NCBI RefSeq assembly: GCF_901709675.1
Contig: NC_051105.1
Coordinates: forward strand, 13,314,604 to 13,378,603
Source: Syngnathus acus
Lineage: Eukaryota; Chordata; Actinopteri; Syngnathiformes; Syngnathidae
DNA: 64,000 bases
Reading direction: 5' to 3'
Shown: piece by piece, positions 29,001 through 40,155 of the stretch
Position numbering within the stretch: position 1 is the stretch's first letter
How the letters are laid out: every line of letters starts with the position of its first letter
Notes under the pieces: generated by a model
Told to the model about the DNA's origin: nothing
The model's database searches: none
Seen by the model: only the letters and a program-made list of their open reading frames with translations
Translations under genes and position numbers: made by a program

Positions 29001-29405
29001 AAAACAGCGCGGCTGATCTGCTGAAGTCCGTGTTCCTTGAAGTGAGGAGCAGCAGTTCGTCCATCTTGTTCGCCAGGGAGCGGACATTCGCCAGATGAAT
29101 TGACGGTAGGGCAGAACGGAACCCTCTCTGCCTCAGCTTTACGAGGGCTCCGGCTCGTTTTCCGCGTCGCCGTCGTCGCGCTAGCTTGTATAGCACCGCC
29201 GCTCCGGCTAAAATCTCCGAAAAACTGTCTGAATCAGAGAGAACAGGAGAGAAAATACCAGAAGAAGACTGTCGGATGTTTAACAGCGCTTCTCTGGTAA
29301 AAGTGATCCGGGATGGACAGCAGAGGACACAGAAAACACACAAAATAAGACAAAGAAACAGAGAGCGACTCACCGTGGCGGCCATCCGCGGCGCCATCAT
29401 GACGT
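26070..29405 (-). mobile_element. Rex1-type non-LTR retrotransposon with two stops
   Basis: A nearly full-length minus-strand LINE in receptor intron 1. Coding runs from about 29400 down to 26428, followed by a 3' UTR ending near TTCAAGATTCAAGAG. A 220-bp stretch at about 26180-26400 matches the 3' UTR of the L2-like fragment at 40156-40400, so another insertion or a chimeric tail lies inside the 3' UTR. It is a different subfamily from the element at 18 kb. Confidence 0.85.
26428..29400 (-). pseudogene. Rex1-like endonuclease-RT, two nonsense codons
   Basis: One continuous minus-strand frame of 991 codons broken only by TGA at 28117-28119 and TAG at 27394-27396. Endonuclease motifs: HLANVRSLANKMDEL, FVETWLSE, LGDLNRG, GLSDHCLVHL. 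RT motifs: [65 protein letters not shown] and catalytic KYADDTTLIG. The family usually has an N-terminal hydrophobic stretch, and one is visible here (LFLCLILCVFCVLCC). It cannot make full-length protein. Confidence 0.88.
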
Positions 29406-30458
29406 CACATTAGACACATTGTCTACAGCCTATGAAATATCACATTAGTCCTAATTGTAATTTGTAACATATTCACTGCATGACAGTAATCCCTCACCAC
29501 TTCGCGTTTCAAGTATCGCAGAGGCGCTACTTTGTAGGGTTTATAAGTGATGGGAGAACGGTGTTTAAATACACGCTGATGGTGCAGGGTGTGCCTCTGC
29601 GGACATGACTTGAGTTCAAACGCAGAAGGCGGCCACACGCGAGGGAAGAAGCATCACCTGGTGCAGAAGAAGTCAGGACACGTGACAATATCACGTGTTA
29701 TTTTATTTACTGTAAAGGTACAATATATCTACAGAACAGTATGGGAATGGTTGTTAAGGCAATAGAAAAGGTATATGTACTGTATTGGGGAGGGTTTAAA
29801 AAGCTTTAATATTGTGTACTGGACCACAATGCTACAGGCGATTCATTGCAACCGTGACTCACTTTGGATTCGCTATGCATGATGTCCCTCTGGGTTAGTG
29901 TAGTGTGGTAATTCGGAAGGTACACACTTTGTATTGCCTGGCAAGGAAAACCACTCTTCTAAATGACTCGCAAAACATCCATGCTCTCTCGTGGCCAACA
30001 AGAAACACTATGCGTTGGAAATTTCAATACAATGGTGTATACATTTCTAAATAATACATATACCGTTTCTACGTTGGAAATTTCAATACAATGGTGTTTA
30101 AATTTCTAAATAATACATATACCGTTTCAACTTGGCGGATTTTTGTTTTTTATGAATGGTTCTGGAACGCATCTCCCATGTTAAATGAGGGATCATTGCA
30201 TTCCTGGATTTGACTCAAACGTTTGTCACTTATAGTTACCATAATACATGAAAGTTATGTATTTTGTTTTTCATTTGCTTTTTGACCAAGCAGAGTTGCA
30301 ATTTATAAACCAAGTTGCTCGGCTGTCAAAAGAGCACAGGGGCGTTTGCTACATTTAAAAAGGACTTAAATATTTCACTTGCAAAGAGATCAGGAACGCT
30401 TAGACATGTTTATATGCAATAAATTACACAATAATTTTTTATTATTCTTATTTTTCAG
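29406..30458. other. Intron 1 remainder with a 59-bp tandem duplication
   Basis: No coding sequence seen. A 59-bp unit starting GTTGGAAATTTCAATACAAT is present twice head to tail (30014-30072 and 30073-30131) with few differences. The last 30 bases before exon 2 are pyrimidine-rich (TTATTCTTATTTTTCAG). Confidence 0.6.
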
Positions 30459-30588
30459 CTTTGAGTGAACTTCCCCAACCAGTCAACGTGGCAATCACCT
30501 CCACTAATTTCCTTCATATGTTAACATGGGAACATGGACCAGGCAGACCTGCGGATATTTATTATCAAATCCGCATCAGTACAGATAT
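30459..30588 (+). CDS. Class II cytokine receptor, exon 2 (first half of fibronectin domain D1)
   Basis: 130 nt between TTTTTCAG and GTGAGT, phase 1 in and phase 2 out. It encodes ELPQPVNVAITSTNFLHML, then the conserved Trp of strand B (TWEHGPG) and a tyrosine-rich strand (IYYQIRIS). This is the usual start of D1 in fish CRFB1/CRFB2 proteins: Pro-Pro-like linker, N-x-x-H and the L-x-W motif. Confidence 0.9.
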
Positions 30589-30862
30589 GTGAGTTTCTTC
30601 ATTGTTTATTTTAATGTAATATTTTAGTTCAGTGACATGAATCACAGATCTATTCGAGCTTCATGGGTATTAAGTACTGTACAGTGAGTGGTACCTTGAT
30701 GCAACCAGTCTTTCAAAACATTAGTTAGATACCATTAGTTCTAGAACTCAAACTGTTGACAATCGGGCTCTGCAACATGATTGAAAAGTATGTGATGATT
30801 TAAATATTTTATATCTGTCAATATATATATTGAATCATTTTACTCTTTTAAAAAAAGGACCA

Positions 30863-32295
30863 CCGTATTTTTCAGACTATAAGTCGTGTTTTTTTCCATA
30901 GTTTGGGTGGGGGGGCGACTTATACTCAGGAGCGACTTATATGTGAAATTGTTCACAAATTTTCAAAATTCAAAAATCCGCAATGTAGTGAAACCGCGAC
31001 AAATGAACCACGATGTAGCAAGGGATTACTGTAATTTGAACTGCAACTGTGGCGCGGCGCACACGCGGCGTTGTGTACATAAAAGACAAAGGATTCGATC
31101 ACGGGATTTAATGACTTGGAATGACAGATTGTTTGATAAAATTGTTGTTTATAATTATATGGGCCTGTGCAATAATTTGAACTGCAACTGATGACGAGTC
31201 CGACGTCAGCGGCGCAGCGCGCACGCGGCGTTGTTTACATAAAGGATGAAGATTTTGATTGATGATTTAATGATTTGGAGTGACACAGATGGTTTGATAA
31301 TATTGTTGTTTATATAATAGTTATTTGATATATAAAATATACAGTGGAGCCTCGGTTTTCGACCACAATCTGTTCCGGAAGGCTGTTTGAGAAGTGAATT
31401 GTTCGAATTCTGTATCATGTTTTCCCATTGCAAATAATGGCAAAAAATTTAATACGTTCCAATAAAAAAAAAAACGTCGCTGAAATTTAGAAAATATTTT
31501 TAAAGTCCTGATGTACCTTACAAAATTTAAGTGGACCTCAGTGCGCAGGGAGCTTGATTTGGTCCGATCGCCCAACCGCAGCGCGCCGGACGCTCACTGT
31601 TGCATTGCTTTAGGAGCGTCTTTGTGTTTTAGGATGGCTTTACTGCTCCCACTTGCTTCCTTTGGAGGCATGATTAGAGTTGATGCAATCCTCAGAGTAA
31701 CGAAAATGTAATAACGAACGGAGTCAGTTGGCAAGTGGGTCCTCTCGGCTCATCTCGCAAGGTTCGACAACCGAATTTCGTCCGACAGCCGAAGCAAAAA
31801 AATCTCGAATTTTTTGTTCAAATACCGATTTGTTCGAGAACCGGGACGTTCGAAAACCGAAGCTCCACTGTACATCGTTATATGGGCCTGTGGAATAATT
31901 TGAACTGCAACTAACGACGAGTCCGACGTCAGCGGCGCGGCGCACACGCGGCATTGTTTACATAAAGGACGATCAATGGATTTAATGATTTGGAGTGACA
32001 CAGATGGTTTGATAAAGGTGTTATTTATGTTATAGTTATTTGAATAACTGTTAATGTTACGTCAGGCCCGTTCTCAGCTCTTCTTTTGTGTTTATGTCAC
32101 CTTAGCATACCGTATCGTTTAGCCTGTTGTTGCTCGTTCATGTCTGTTCTTGGTGTTGGATTTTGTCGAATACATTTCCCCCAAAATGAGATTTATACAC
32201 CGGTGCGACTTATATATGTTTTATTTCACTTTATAGTGCATTTTATGGCTGATGCGACGTATATTCCGGAGCGACTTTCAGTCCGAAAAATACGG
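30863..32295 (+). mobile_element. TA-flanked MITE family T1, complete copy with nested MITE
   Basis: Ends CCGTATTTTTCAGACTATAA and its complement, with GCGACTTATA-type subterminal repeats on both sides. TA follows the right end; the left flank is CA, perhaps mutated. The body has short modules that recur through intron 2 (GGATTTAATGATTTGGAGTG, TTATATGGGCCTGTGGAATA). A mariner MITE is inserted at 31342-31870. No transposase gene. Confidence 0.8.
31342..31870 (+). mobile_element. Mariner-type MITE, complete copy
   Basis: Terminal inverted repeats CAGTGGAGCCTCGGTTTTCG and the matching right end (CGAAAACCGAAGCTCCACTG), flanked by TA on both sides (31340-31341, 31871-31872). 529 bp with no transposase. 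Removing it restores the T1 sequence around ATATATCGTTATATGGG. Confidence 0.88.
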
Positions 32296-32729
32296 TAATT
32301 TCATTTTAAAATTTAATAATTAACCTCATAAAAGAGGGCAGCACAACTATGAAAACGTCAAATTAACTTGTCAATTCAAAGATTAAATAAACATCTTTTT
32401 ACACAAAATGTGCTTAGTAGGACTGCGCAAATCACATTGTACGTACCGTATTTTTCGGACTAAAAGTCGCTCCGGAATATACGTCGCATCAGCCATGAAA
32501 TGCACAATAAAGTGAAAAAAACATATATAAGTCGCACCGGAGTATAAATCGCATTTTGGGGGAAATTTATTCGACAAAATCCAACACCAAGAACAGACAT
32601 GAACGAGCAACAACAAGCTAAACGATACGGTATGCTAACGTGACACAAACACAAACGAAGAGCTGAGAACGGGCCAGACGTAACATTAACAGTTATCCAA
32701 ATAACTATAACAAAAATAACACCTTTATC

Positions 32730-33008
32730 CAGAGGCGTAGCCAGGAACTTTTCCAGTAGGGGCGCACGCCCACAGGAAAAAAAATCGAACATCACCCACG
32801 CCGTTCGCTGATCGCTAAAACAACATCCGGGTCCGGGAGGCAAACGGTGAATAGATAACATCGCGCACATAGAATAGCGCAAGCACATTCGCGCAAGACC
32901 GAAAGAAAAAAACGGCATGAAGATGAAGAATCGAAAAAGCTCGATTTTTTTCAACCGGGGCGCAGGGAGTCCTAACCGGGGCGCCGCCCCGGCTTGGCTA
33001 CGCCTCTG
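32730..33008. mobile_element. Small hAT-type element with 8-bp target duplication
   Basis: Ends CAGAGGCGTAGCCAGGAA and GGCTTGGCTACGCCTCTG are inverted repeats. CCTTTATC is duplicated exactly at 32722-32729 and 33009-33016. 279 bp with no coding sequence. Confidence 0.9.
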
Positions 33009-33632
33009 CCTTTATCAAACCATCTGTGTCACTCCAAATCATTAAATCCATCAATCGTCCTTTATGTAAGCAATGCCACGTGTGCGCCGCGCTGCTGACG
33101 TCGGACTCGTCGTCAGTTGCAGTTCAAATTATTCCACAGGCCCATATCACGATATATATAAATTATATATCTAATAACTATTACATATATAAACAACAAT
33201 ATTATCAAACCATCTGTGTCACTGCAAATCATTAAATCCATTGATCGTCCTTTATGTACCGTATTTTTCGGACTATAAATCGCGTTTTTTTTCATAGTTT
33301 GGGTGGGGGGGGCGACTTATACTGAGGAGCGACTTATTTGTGAATTTTTCCACATTTTCAAAATTAAAAAAAAAAAAAAAAAAAAAAGTGAAACCGCGAT
33401 AAACGAACCCCGATGTAGCAAGGGATTACTGTAATTTGAATTTCAAGTGACGTCAGCTGCGCGGCGTTGGTTTACATAAAGGACAAAGATTCGATCACGG
33501 GATGACGAAGATGACGAAGGGCCCCGCGTACTACCGGGATCATTAGCAGCTTTGTTTGTAAGTGACACGGAGAACGAAGAGTTTGAAGGATTTAATGATT
33601 TGGAGTGACACAGAAGGTTTGATAAACTATTA

Positions 33633-33952
33633 TGGCTTTTACGCACGCCCGGTCCTACTCTACGGAGGAATCTTTCACCTCCGTGGATGGAAGTCGGGGG
33701 CCGGCGCTCGGCCGGGTGGCTGTCCGGGGACGGTGGATGGGGCTCGGACGTGGCTTCTACGCATGCCCGGTCCTACTCTACAGAGCTCTGTTTTACCTCC
33801 GTGGATGGAAGTCGGGGGCCGGCGCTCGGCCGGGTGGCTGTCCGAGGACGGCGGATGGGGCTCGGACATGGCTTTTACGCACGCCCGGTCCTATTCTATG
33901 GAGCTCTCTTCCACCTCCATGGCTGGAAGTGCCACCTCCGGGGATGGAAGTC
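33633..33952. repeat. Minisatellite, 118-bp unit, about 2.7 copies
   Basis: Units start TGGCTTTTACGCACGCCCGG at 33633, 33751 (one or two changes) and 33869 and stay highly similar. GC-rich. Because 118 is not a multiple of three, each unit is read in a different frame, and the array is open in several frames on both strands. Confidence 0.92.
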
Positions 33953-34456
33953 CACGCCGCCACACGCCTGGAAGTCCACGGTGAACTATTTATGTTATAG
34001 TTATTTGATATATTTTATTTCGTGTAGCAACTTGTATATGTTTTTATCGTTACAGTTCAGTAGTAATTGGCTCGTTGAACTCTTGTTTTGTTAAATAAAG
34101 AGCCGTTTACCAAACCCACGTCTTTCCTTGTACTTTCTTAACGCTACAATATAGTATAGGAATAACGACGAGGCTGACGTCAGGGCGCACGCGCGGCGTT
34201 GACAAAGGACGAGGAATTCGATCGATGGATTTAATGATTTGGAGTGACACATGGGTTGATAATATTATTGCTTGTATAATAGTTATTTGGTATATAATTT
34301 ATATATCGTTATATGGGCCTGTGGAATATTTTGAAGTGCAAGCGCCGTCAGCGGTGCGCACCCGGCCGGCATTGTTGACATAAAGGACGATCGATGGATT
34401 TAATGATTTGTAGTGACACAGATGGTTTGATAATATTATTGCTTATATAATAGTTA

Positions 34457-35365
34457 CCGTTTTTTTCCGTGTATAATGCGCCCCCATTTATAATACGCAC
34501 CCTAACAATGGCATGTTGATGCTGGAAAAAAGCCTGTACCCATGTATAATACGCACCCAATTTTTTTTTTTTTTTTTTTTTAAGTCCCAATGATCGTCAC
34601 ACACGCAGGGAGGCAATGGGTCCCATTTTTATAGTCTTTGGTATGGTCTTAACTAGGCTGGATGTATTTGTTTTTGTTGGCGTTGATTTCTCCGACTGCC
34701 CGTAAAGGCACCACCGCGATCAGATGAAAAGAGAGGAAAGTGACGTGCGGACGTGAAAAAGGCGGCTCTGTATGGGAGAGACGTTGAAGAGGAATAAAAA
34801 CACCCTTGGAAACCAAAACTTGCCCCTCGTCGTGACTCGGAGCCGCAACAAATGTTTCGGATTTGTGTAGGGTACATTGTGACAGCAAACGAGCAGGTGA
34901 TCGAGCAAGCGTCTGATACGAGAGCATTGCGTTCGTATGGAGCGTGTTTGAAGTGAACAGCAGAGACGAAAGGAACAAGGCAAAGTGTTGTGAAATAAAA
35001 TATTACCTGTAATACGCATTTTGTTATTTGCTGATTGTATTAAACTATCACATTCATTGTCAGTCAAGAAGAGAAGAGGACTATTATCCCTTCTTTGACG
35101 AAATGACCGGAGCACAGTACAAACATACTATTGTTCTTTCGGTATTTATTCAACCCACATTCTTTCACAACATGACAAGAAGAGAACAATACATAAATCA
35201 ATACTCGTACCAGTACCATGATTTTCTTAAAAAAAAAAAAAAATAAATAAATAAAATTAAAAAAAATAAAAATTTAAAAAAAATTGTACCCATGTATAAT
35301 GCGCACCCCAGATTTTAGGACAATAAATTAGTTAAATTTTGCGTATTATACACGGAAAAAAACGG
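34457..35365 (+). mobile_element. TA-flanked MITE family T2, complete copy
   Basis: Ends CCGTTTTTTTCCGTGTATAA and TTATACACGGAAAAAAACGG are perfect inverted repeats, with GCGCACCC-like subterminal repeats. TA lies on both sides (34455-34456, 35366-35367). The surrounding T1 sequence reads ATAGT-TA-TTTGATA once T2 is removed, which agrees with other T1 copies. 909 bp with no convincing transposase. A second, truncated copy starts at 60906. Confidence 0.85.
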
Positions 35366-35639
35366 TATTTGATATATAATTTATATATCGTTATATGGGC
35401 CTGTGGAATATTTTGAAGTGCAAGCGCCGACAACGGCGCGCACCTGGCCGGCATTGTTGACATAAAGGACAATCGATGGATTTAATGAATTGGAGTGACA
35501 GATGGTTTTATAAACGTGTTATTTATGTAATAGTTATTTGAATAACTGAATGTTACGTCAGGCCCGTTCTCAGCTCTTTGTTTGTGTTTATGTCACGTTA
35601 GCATACCGTCTCGTTTAGCCTGTTGTTGCTCGTTCATGT

Positions 35640-36796
35640 CTGTTCGAGCAAAACAGGAAACAGCTGCAAGTGCAGTCATGCGCAGTGGTTGCTGCTTTAA
35701 GCAAGGTTGCCAAGACAACCAGTGGTTTCCGCTGACCTGGTGCAGGGATTCTGACCTTTCATCTACATAATCCGATGAGATAATGCCAGAAGCCTATAAA
35801 TATGTAGCCCTGACACAGAGCGGGGCGCTTCTTCCTCGTCAGGGCGATGGCCGTGACGCTGCCCGGTGTAAAGAACGCCGTTTAGACGAAGACGGTATTT
35901 CCATTCTTTTTGAGATTGAACAAAAATCTATTTAGATGAATTTCCAGAGTCTTCGAATTGGACTTTGTCAAATTTTAAGCTTCGAATTGGACTTTGTCAA
36001 ATTTTAAGCTTCGTGGAAGGCAGAGGAGACAGCCGCTTCGGGCAGAAAGGGGAAGACGCTAATTTTACGGCTTTGGCTAAGACCTTTGGCGAGACCTTTC
36101 CTCTTTTTTAAACAGAATTCGGATTTTGGAACAAAGGAGAGCCGATCACTCGACTTGTTCAACCAAATAGGATTTTAGACCTTTAGTCTCCTCTTTTGTT
36201 CTGAGTGGGTGAGTGTTGTTTTTTTCGACTTGTAATTCTTTTTCTTGCTTATTCATTAAATCTCTTCTTAATCCTTACTTCGGTTATCGATTATTTCGTA
36301 TTAACTATGTTGAGCATGGTTTTATATGCAGCAATTAGAACTTTAAAATTTCTTTATTTCCCTATCATAGTCATTCTTTAAATCCGGTCAATTCTTTTTA
36401 AAGTGAAGACAGCTTTAATCTTAACATCAGGAATTGTCAGATCTGGTTCGAAGTTGTTATCTTGAGCTCAGCTAGGGCGAGTGCGCTCTAGTAAATCAAC
36501 GAATCCGTGAGGTCTTAACAAAGACATCTAAAAATATCCGTAACATAGCAAAAGCCTCAAACAACTGAACGGAGCCATCATTATGGCGCGGTTATTCTGA
36601 CGACGTGCCTCAAATTTAAATTACTCAGCACGAGCGTCGTTTGACTTCAGAGGGATTGGCGTCATAAAGAGATTATATTTATTCTTTTAGAATTAATTTA
36701 ACTCAGGTGGTCAGAGACGTACGAGTCCCTTCACCCCGGCTTATCGAACCCTTTAATGGGAAGCCGGTCACTTTAATAAAAAGTGCAGGTTTGACA
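35640..36796 (+). repeat. Solo LTR (copy 2), about 1.15 kb
   Basis: Aligns with 12752-14011 in opposite orientation. Contains a TATA-like CCTATAAATATG near 35796, a tandemly doubled stretch with CTTCGAATTGGACTTTGTCA near 35955 and 35983, and ends GGTTTGACA. No internal region or target duplication was found. The left boundary is approximate. Confidence 0.55.
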
Positions 36797-37438
36797 GTCA
36801 CTCAAAATCATTAAATCCTTCAATCAAAATCTTCTGTAAACAACGCCGCGTGTGCGCTGCGCCGCTGACATCGGACTCGTCAGTTGCAGTTCAAATTATT
36901 CCACAGGCCCATATAAATATAAACAACAATTTTATCAAACAATCTCTGTCACTCCAAGTCATTAAATCCCGTGATCTAATCCTTTGTCCTTTATGTAAAC
37001 AACACCGCGTGTGCGCCGCGCCGCTGACGTCAGTTGCAGTTCAAATTACAGTAATCCCTTGCTACATTGCGGTTTGTTTATCGCGGTTTCACTACATTGC
37101 GGATTTTTGAATTTTGAAAATCTGTGAATAATTTCACATATAAGTCGCCCCCCCACCCAAACTATGAAAAAACTGCGACTTATAGTCCGAAAAATACGGT
37201 ATTTCACGAGTCTTGATAATTATTGATTTTTTGAAACCTATTTAAAATAAAAAAACAAGTAAAAAAGATAAATTAAAAACAAATCAATTGATTTAAGATC
37301 AATTAATTGATCTTAAATAAAACAGCCATCAAAAAGAAAACTATTCAAAATAGTGGCTGGTAATAAGATCTTTAGGTGTTCCATATTTCCTCTTGGGTGT
37401 TTGTAGTTATGGCATGAATGTAATGTCATGCTGTAGCC

Positions 37439-37719
37439 CAGGGGTGCCCAATACGTCGATCGCGATCGATTGGTCGATCGCCAAGCCACTATTGGTCGAT
37501 CGCGTGATATTAAAATGTTTTTATTTTTTTCGCACTTGACGCGTGTACAAACAACGGCGCTAACAACACAAACACGCTAGCTCGCGAGTTCCCTCCAATT
37601 GTCAGAACCCTGTTTTTTCTCTTAAACTTAAGAAAGGGTATAAAAATGAGTGGGGCAGCTGGCCATAGTAAGAAGTATCACTTTCATAGGGAATGGGAGT
37701 AGGACTTTTTTTTCACGAT

Positions 37720-37756
<37 letters not shown>

Positions 37757-37813
37757 TTGTGACTTGGTCATTTCAAAAGTAGCTCGCGAGCGGAAAAAGT
37801 TTGGGCACCCCTG
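37439..37813 (+). mobile_element. hAT-type element with 8-bp target duplication
   Basis: Ends CAGGGGTGCCCAATACGTCG and AAAGTTTGGGCACCCCTG; CTGTAGCC is duplicated at 37431-37438 and 37814-37821. The start of a transposase-like frame (MSGAAGHSKKYHFHREWE) survives near 37647 and then stops, so it is a non-autonomous remnant. An AT run lies at about 37721-37755. Confidence 0.9.
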
Positions 37814-38380
37814 CTGTAGCCTCTTCCTACAACACGCTAAATTTCAGGGTCAGGGTTTGCTTCTAGATTTTATTTTATTTATATTATATTGAGTGCAATT
37901 TCTATTGATATTGTTCAGGTGTCTGCTGCAATTTATACTGATATTCAATTATTGCTCAATCCAAGTTGATTGCAATTGATCGTACAATATTTACAGTAAG
38001 TACCGTAATTTTCAGACTATAAGTCGCGTTTTTTTTCATAGTTTGGGTGGGGGGGGCGACTTATAATAAGGAGCGACATATGTGTTTTTTTTCAAAAAAT
38101 GTAAAAAACTTTAAAAAAAAAAAAAAAAAGTGAAACCGCGATAAACGAACCGCGATGTAGCAAGGGATTACTGTAATTTGAATTTCAAGTGACGTCAGCA
38201 GCGCGACGCGGCGTCGCGCGGCGGTTGTTTACATAAAGGACAAAGATTGATCACGGGACGACAAAGATGACGAAGGGCCCCACGTACTACCGGCATCATT
38301 AGCGGCTTTGTTTCTAAGTGACACGGCGGACGAAGAGTTTGAAGGATTTGGACTGACACAGAAGGTTTGAAAAACTATTA

Positions 38381-38700
38381 TGGCTTTTACCCATGCCCGG
38401 TCCTACTCTACGGAGCTCTCTTTCACTTCCGTGGATTGAAGTCGGGGGCCGGCGCTCGGCCGGGTGGCTGTCCAGGGACGGTGGATGGGGCTCGGACAAT
38501 GCTTTTACGCACGCCCGGTCCTACTCTACCGAGCTGTCTTTCACCTCCGTGGATGGAAGTCGAGGGCCGGCGCTCGGCCGGGTGGCTGTCCGCGGACGGT
38601 GGATGGGGCTCGGTCATGGCTTTTACGCACGCCCGGTCCTATTCTATGGAGCTCTCTTCCACTTCCGTGGCTGGAAGTCCACGCCGCCACACGCCTGGAA
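38381..38700. repeat. Minisatellite, 118-bp unit, second array
   Basis: Units start at 38381, about 38499 and 38617, same sequence family as 33633-33952 and likewise about 2.7 copies. Both arrays end at CACGCCGCCACACGCCTGGA and are followed by the AATAAA block. Confidence 0.92.
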
Positions 38701-39084
38701 GTTTGTTTTGTTAAATAAAGAGCCGTTTACCAAACCCACGTCTTTCCTTGAACTTTGTTAACGCTACAATATAGTTATATAGTAGATCTGTGGAATGACG
38801 ACAAGGCTGACGTCTGGGCGCACGCGCGGCGTTGTTGACGAAGGATGAGGAATTTGATCGATGGATTTAATGATTTAGAGTGCACAGATGGTTTGATAAT
38901 ACTATTGCTTATATAATAGTTATTTGATATCTAATTTATATATCGTTATATGGGCCTGTGGAATATTTTGAAGCGCAAGCACCGTCAGCTGCGCGCACCC
39001 GTTGTTGACAATGGACGATCGATAGATTTAATGATTTGGAGTGACACAGATGGTTTGATAACATTATTTCTTATATAATAGTTA

Positions 39085-39280
39085 TCCATCCATCCATCCA
39101 TTTTCTGAACCGCTTAGTCCCCACGGGGGTCGCGGGAGTGCTGGAGCCTATCCCAGCCGTCAACGGGCAGTAGGCGGGGGACACCCTGAACCGGTTGCCA
39201 GCCGATCGCAGGGCACACAGAGACAAACAACCATTTGCACTCGCACTCACACCTATGGACAATTTGGAGTCTTCAAATAT
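39085..39280 (+). repeat. Teleost interspersed repeat with CCAT tail
   Basis: Starts with ATCCATCCATCCATTTTCTG, then ACCGCTTAGTCC, GGAGCCTATCCCAGC and GATCGCAGGGCACACAGAGA, a very common teleost repeat type. It interrupts the T1 tail: the sequence before and after it (TATAATAGTTAT) is duplicated. Confidence 0.7.
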
Positions 39281-39809
39281 AATAGTTATTTGATATATAA
39301 TTTATATATCGTTATATGGGCCTGTGGAATATTTTGAAGTGCAAGCGCCGTCAGCGGCGCGCATGCATTGTTGACAAAGGACGATCGATGGATTTAATGA
39401 ATTGGAGTGACACAGATGGTTTTATTAACGTGTTATTTATGTAATAGTTTTTTTAATAACTCTGAATTTTACGTCAGGGCCGTTCTCAGCTCTTCGTTTG
39501 TGTTTATGTCACGTTAGCATACCTATCGTTTAGCCTGTTGTTGCTCGTTCATGACTGTTCTTGGTGTTGGATTTTGTCGAATAAATTGCCCCCCAAAATG
39601 CGACTTATACTCCGGAGCGACTTATATATGTTTTTTTCACATTTTTGGGCATTTTATAGCTGATGCGACTTGTACTCCGGAGCGACTTATAGTCCGAAAA
39701 TTACGGTAGTAAGTATGAGCACATGTTCAATACATACGTTTGCTTTTGCTTATCTGGGGTCAGGTTGCTATTATTTCATTAATTCAGTGTTTTATCACAT
39801 TTATTTCTT

Positions 39810-40129
39810 TATAAACAGATTCTTTTGTTCAGACAATAAAAATTTTAGGTTACCTGCTGACAGTTCCGACTGCTACTCCAGTCTTCTTCAGAGCCGTCAA
39901 CCGACGTGCTGCTGATGTGTCATTTATCCATTGGCGGACTTGTCAATTTTACATGAAAGCCAAAGACCACCAAAGGCTGAGGGGCCGGCTCGGCAGACCT
40001 GTCATAGCTAATGGTTAAATGACACGTCAGCAGCACGCCGTATGGCGGCTCTGAAGAAGACTGGAGTCGTAGTCGAAACTGTCAGCAGGTAACATCTAAA
40101 AATTTCACAATTTCAGAATCTGTTTATAA
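39810..40129. repeat. Fold-back element with about 120-bp arms
   Basis: The left arm (TATAAACAGATTC, GGTTACCTGCTGACAGTT, CCAGTCTTCTTCAGAGCC, GTGCTGCTGATGTGTCATTT) is matched in reverse by the right arm (AAATGACACGTCAGCAGCAC, GGCTCTGAAGAAGACTGGAG, AACTGTCAGCAGGTAAC, GAATCTGTTTATA). Loop about 80 bp. No ORF. Confidence 0.85.
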
Positions 40130-40155
40130 TATTACAAAGACATGATGAATCTCAT

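Larger units (their letters stand above)
33259..35639 (+). mobile_element. T1 MITE, forward copy carrying a minisatellite, right end lost
   Basis: The left end CCGTATTTTTCGGACTA follows TA. The order of modules matches the complete copy at 38003-39706: GC-box-like head, A-run, conserved block, 118-bp minisatellite, AATAAA block, repeated tail modules. It carries the T2 insertion and stops at the LTR at 35640 before reaching its right terminus. Confidence 0.65.
32446..37199 (-). mobile_element. T1 MITE in reverse orientation, expanded by nested insertions
   Basis: The left end CCGTATTTTTCGGACTA at 32446 follows TA, and the right end with its complement stops at 37199, also followed by TA. The outer parts (32446-33258 and about 36797-37199) read as a T1 element in reverse orientation. 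Inside lie a small hAT (32730-33008), a second T1 copy in forward orientation (from 33259), T2 (34457-35365) and a solo LTR (35640-36796). The assembly history of the middle is unclear. Confidence 0.6.
38003..39706 (+). mobile_element. T1 MITE, complete long copy with minisatellite
   Basis: Ends CCGTAATTTTCAGACTATAA and the complement of CCGTAATTTTCGGACTATAA, flanked by TA (38001-38002, 39707-39708). 1704 bp. Modules: A-run, a block with GGGCCCCACGTACTACCGG, the 118-bp minisatellite, AAATAAAGAGCCG, then repeated tail modules. A CCATCCATCC-tailed teleost repeat (39085-39280) is inserted in the tail. No transposase. Confidence 0.82.

Noticed and set aside
33562-34094. Overlapping ORFs over the 118-bp minisatellite as a repeat protein gene
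   Set aside because: The unit length is not a multiple of three, several frames are open at once, and there is no homology or start context.
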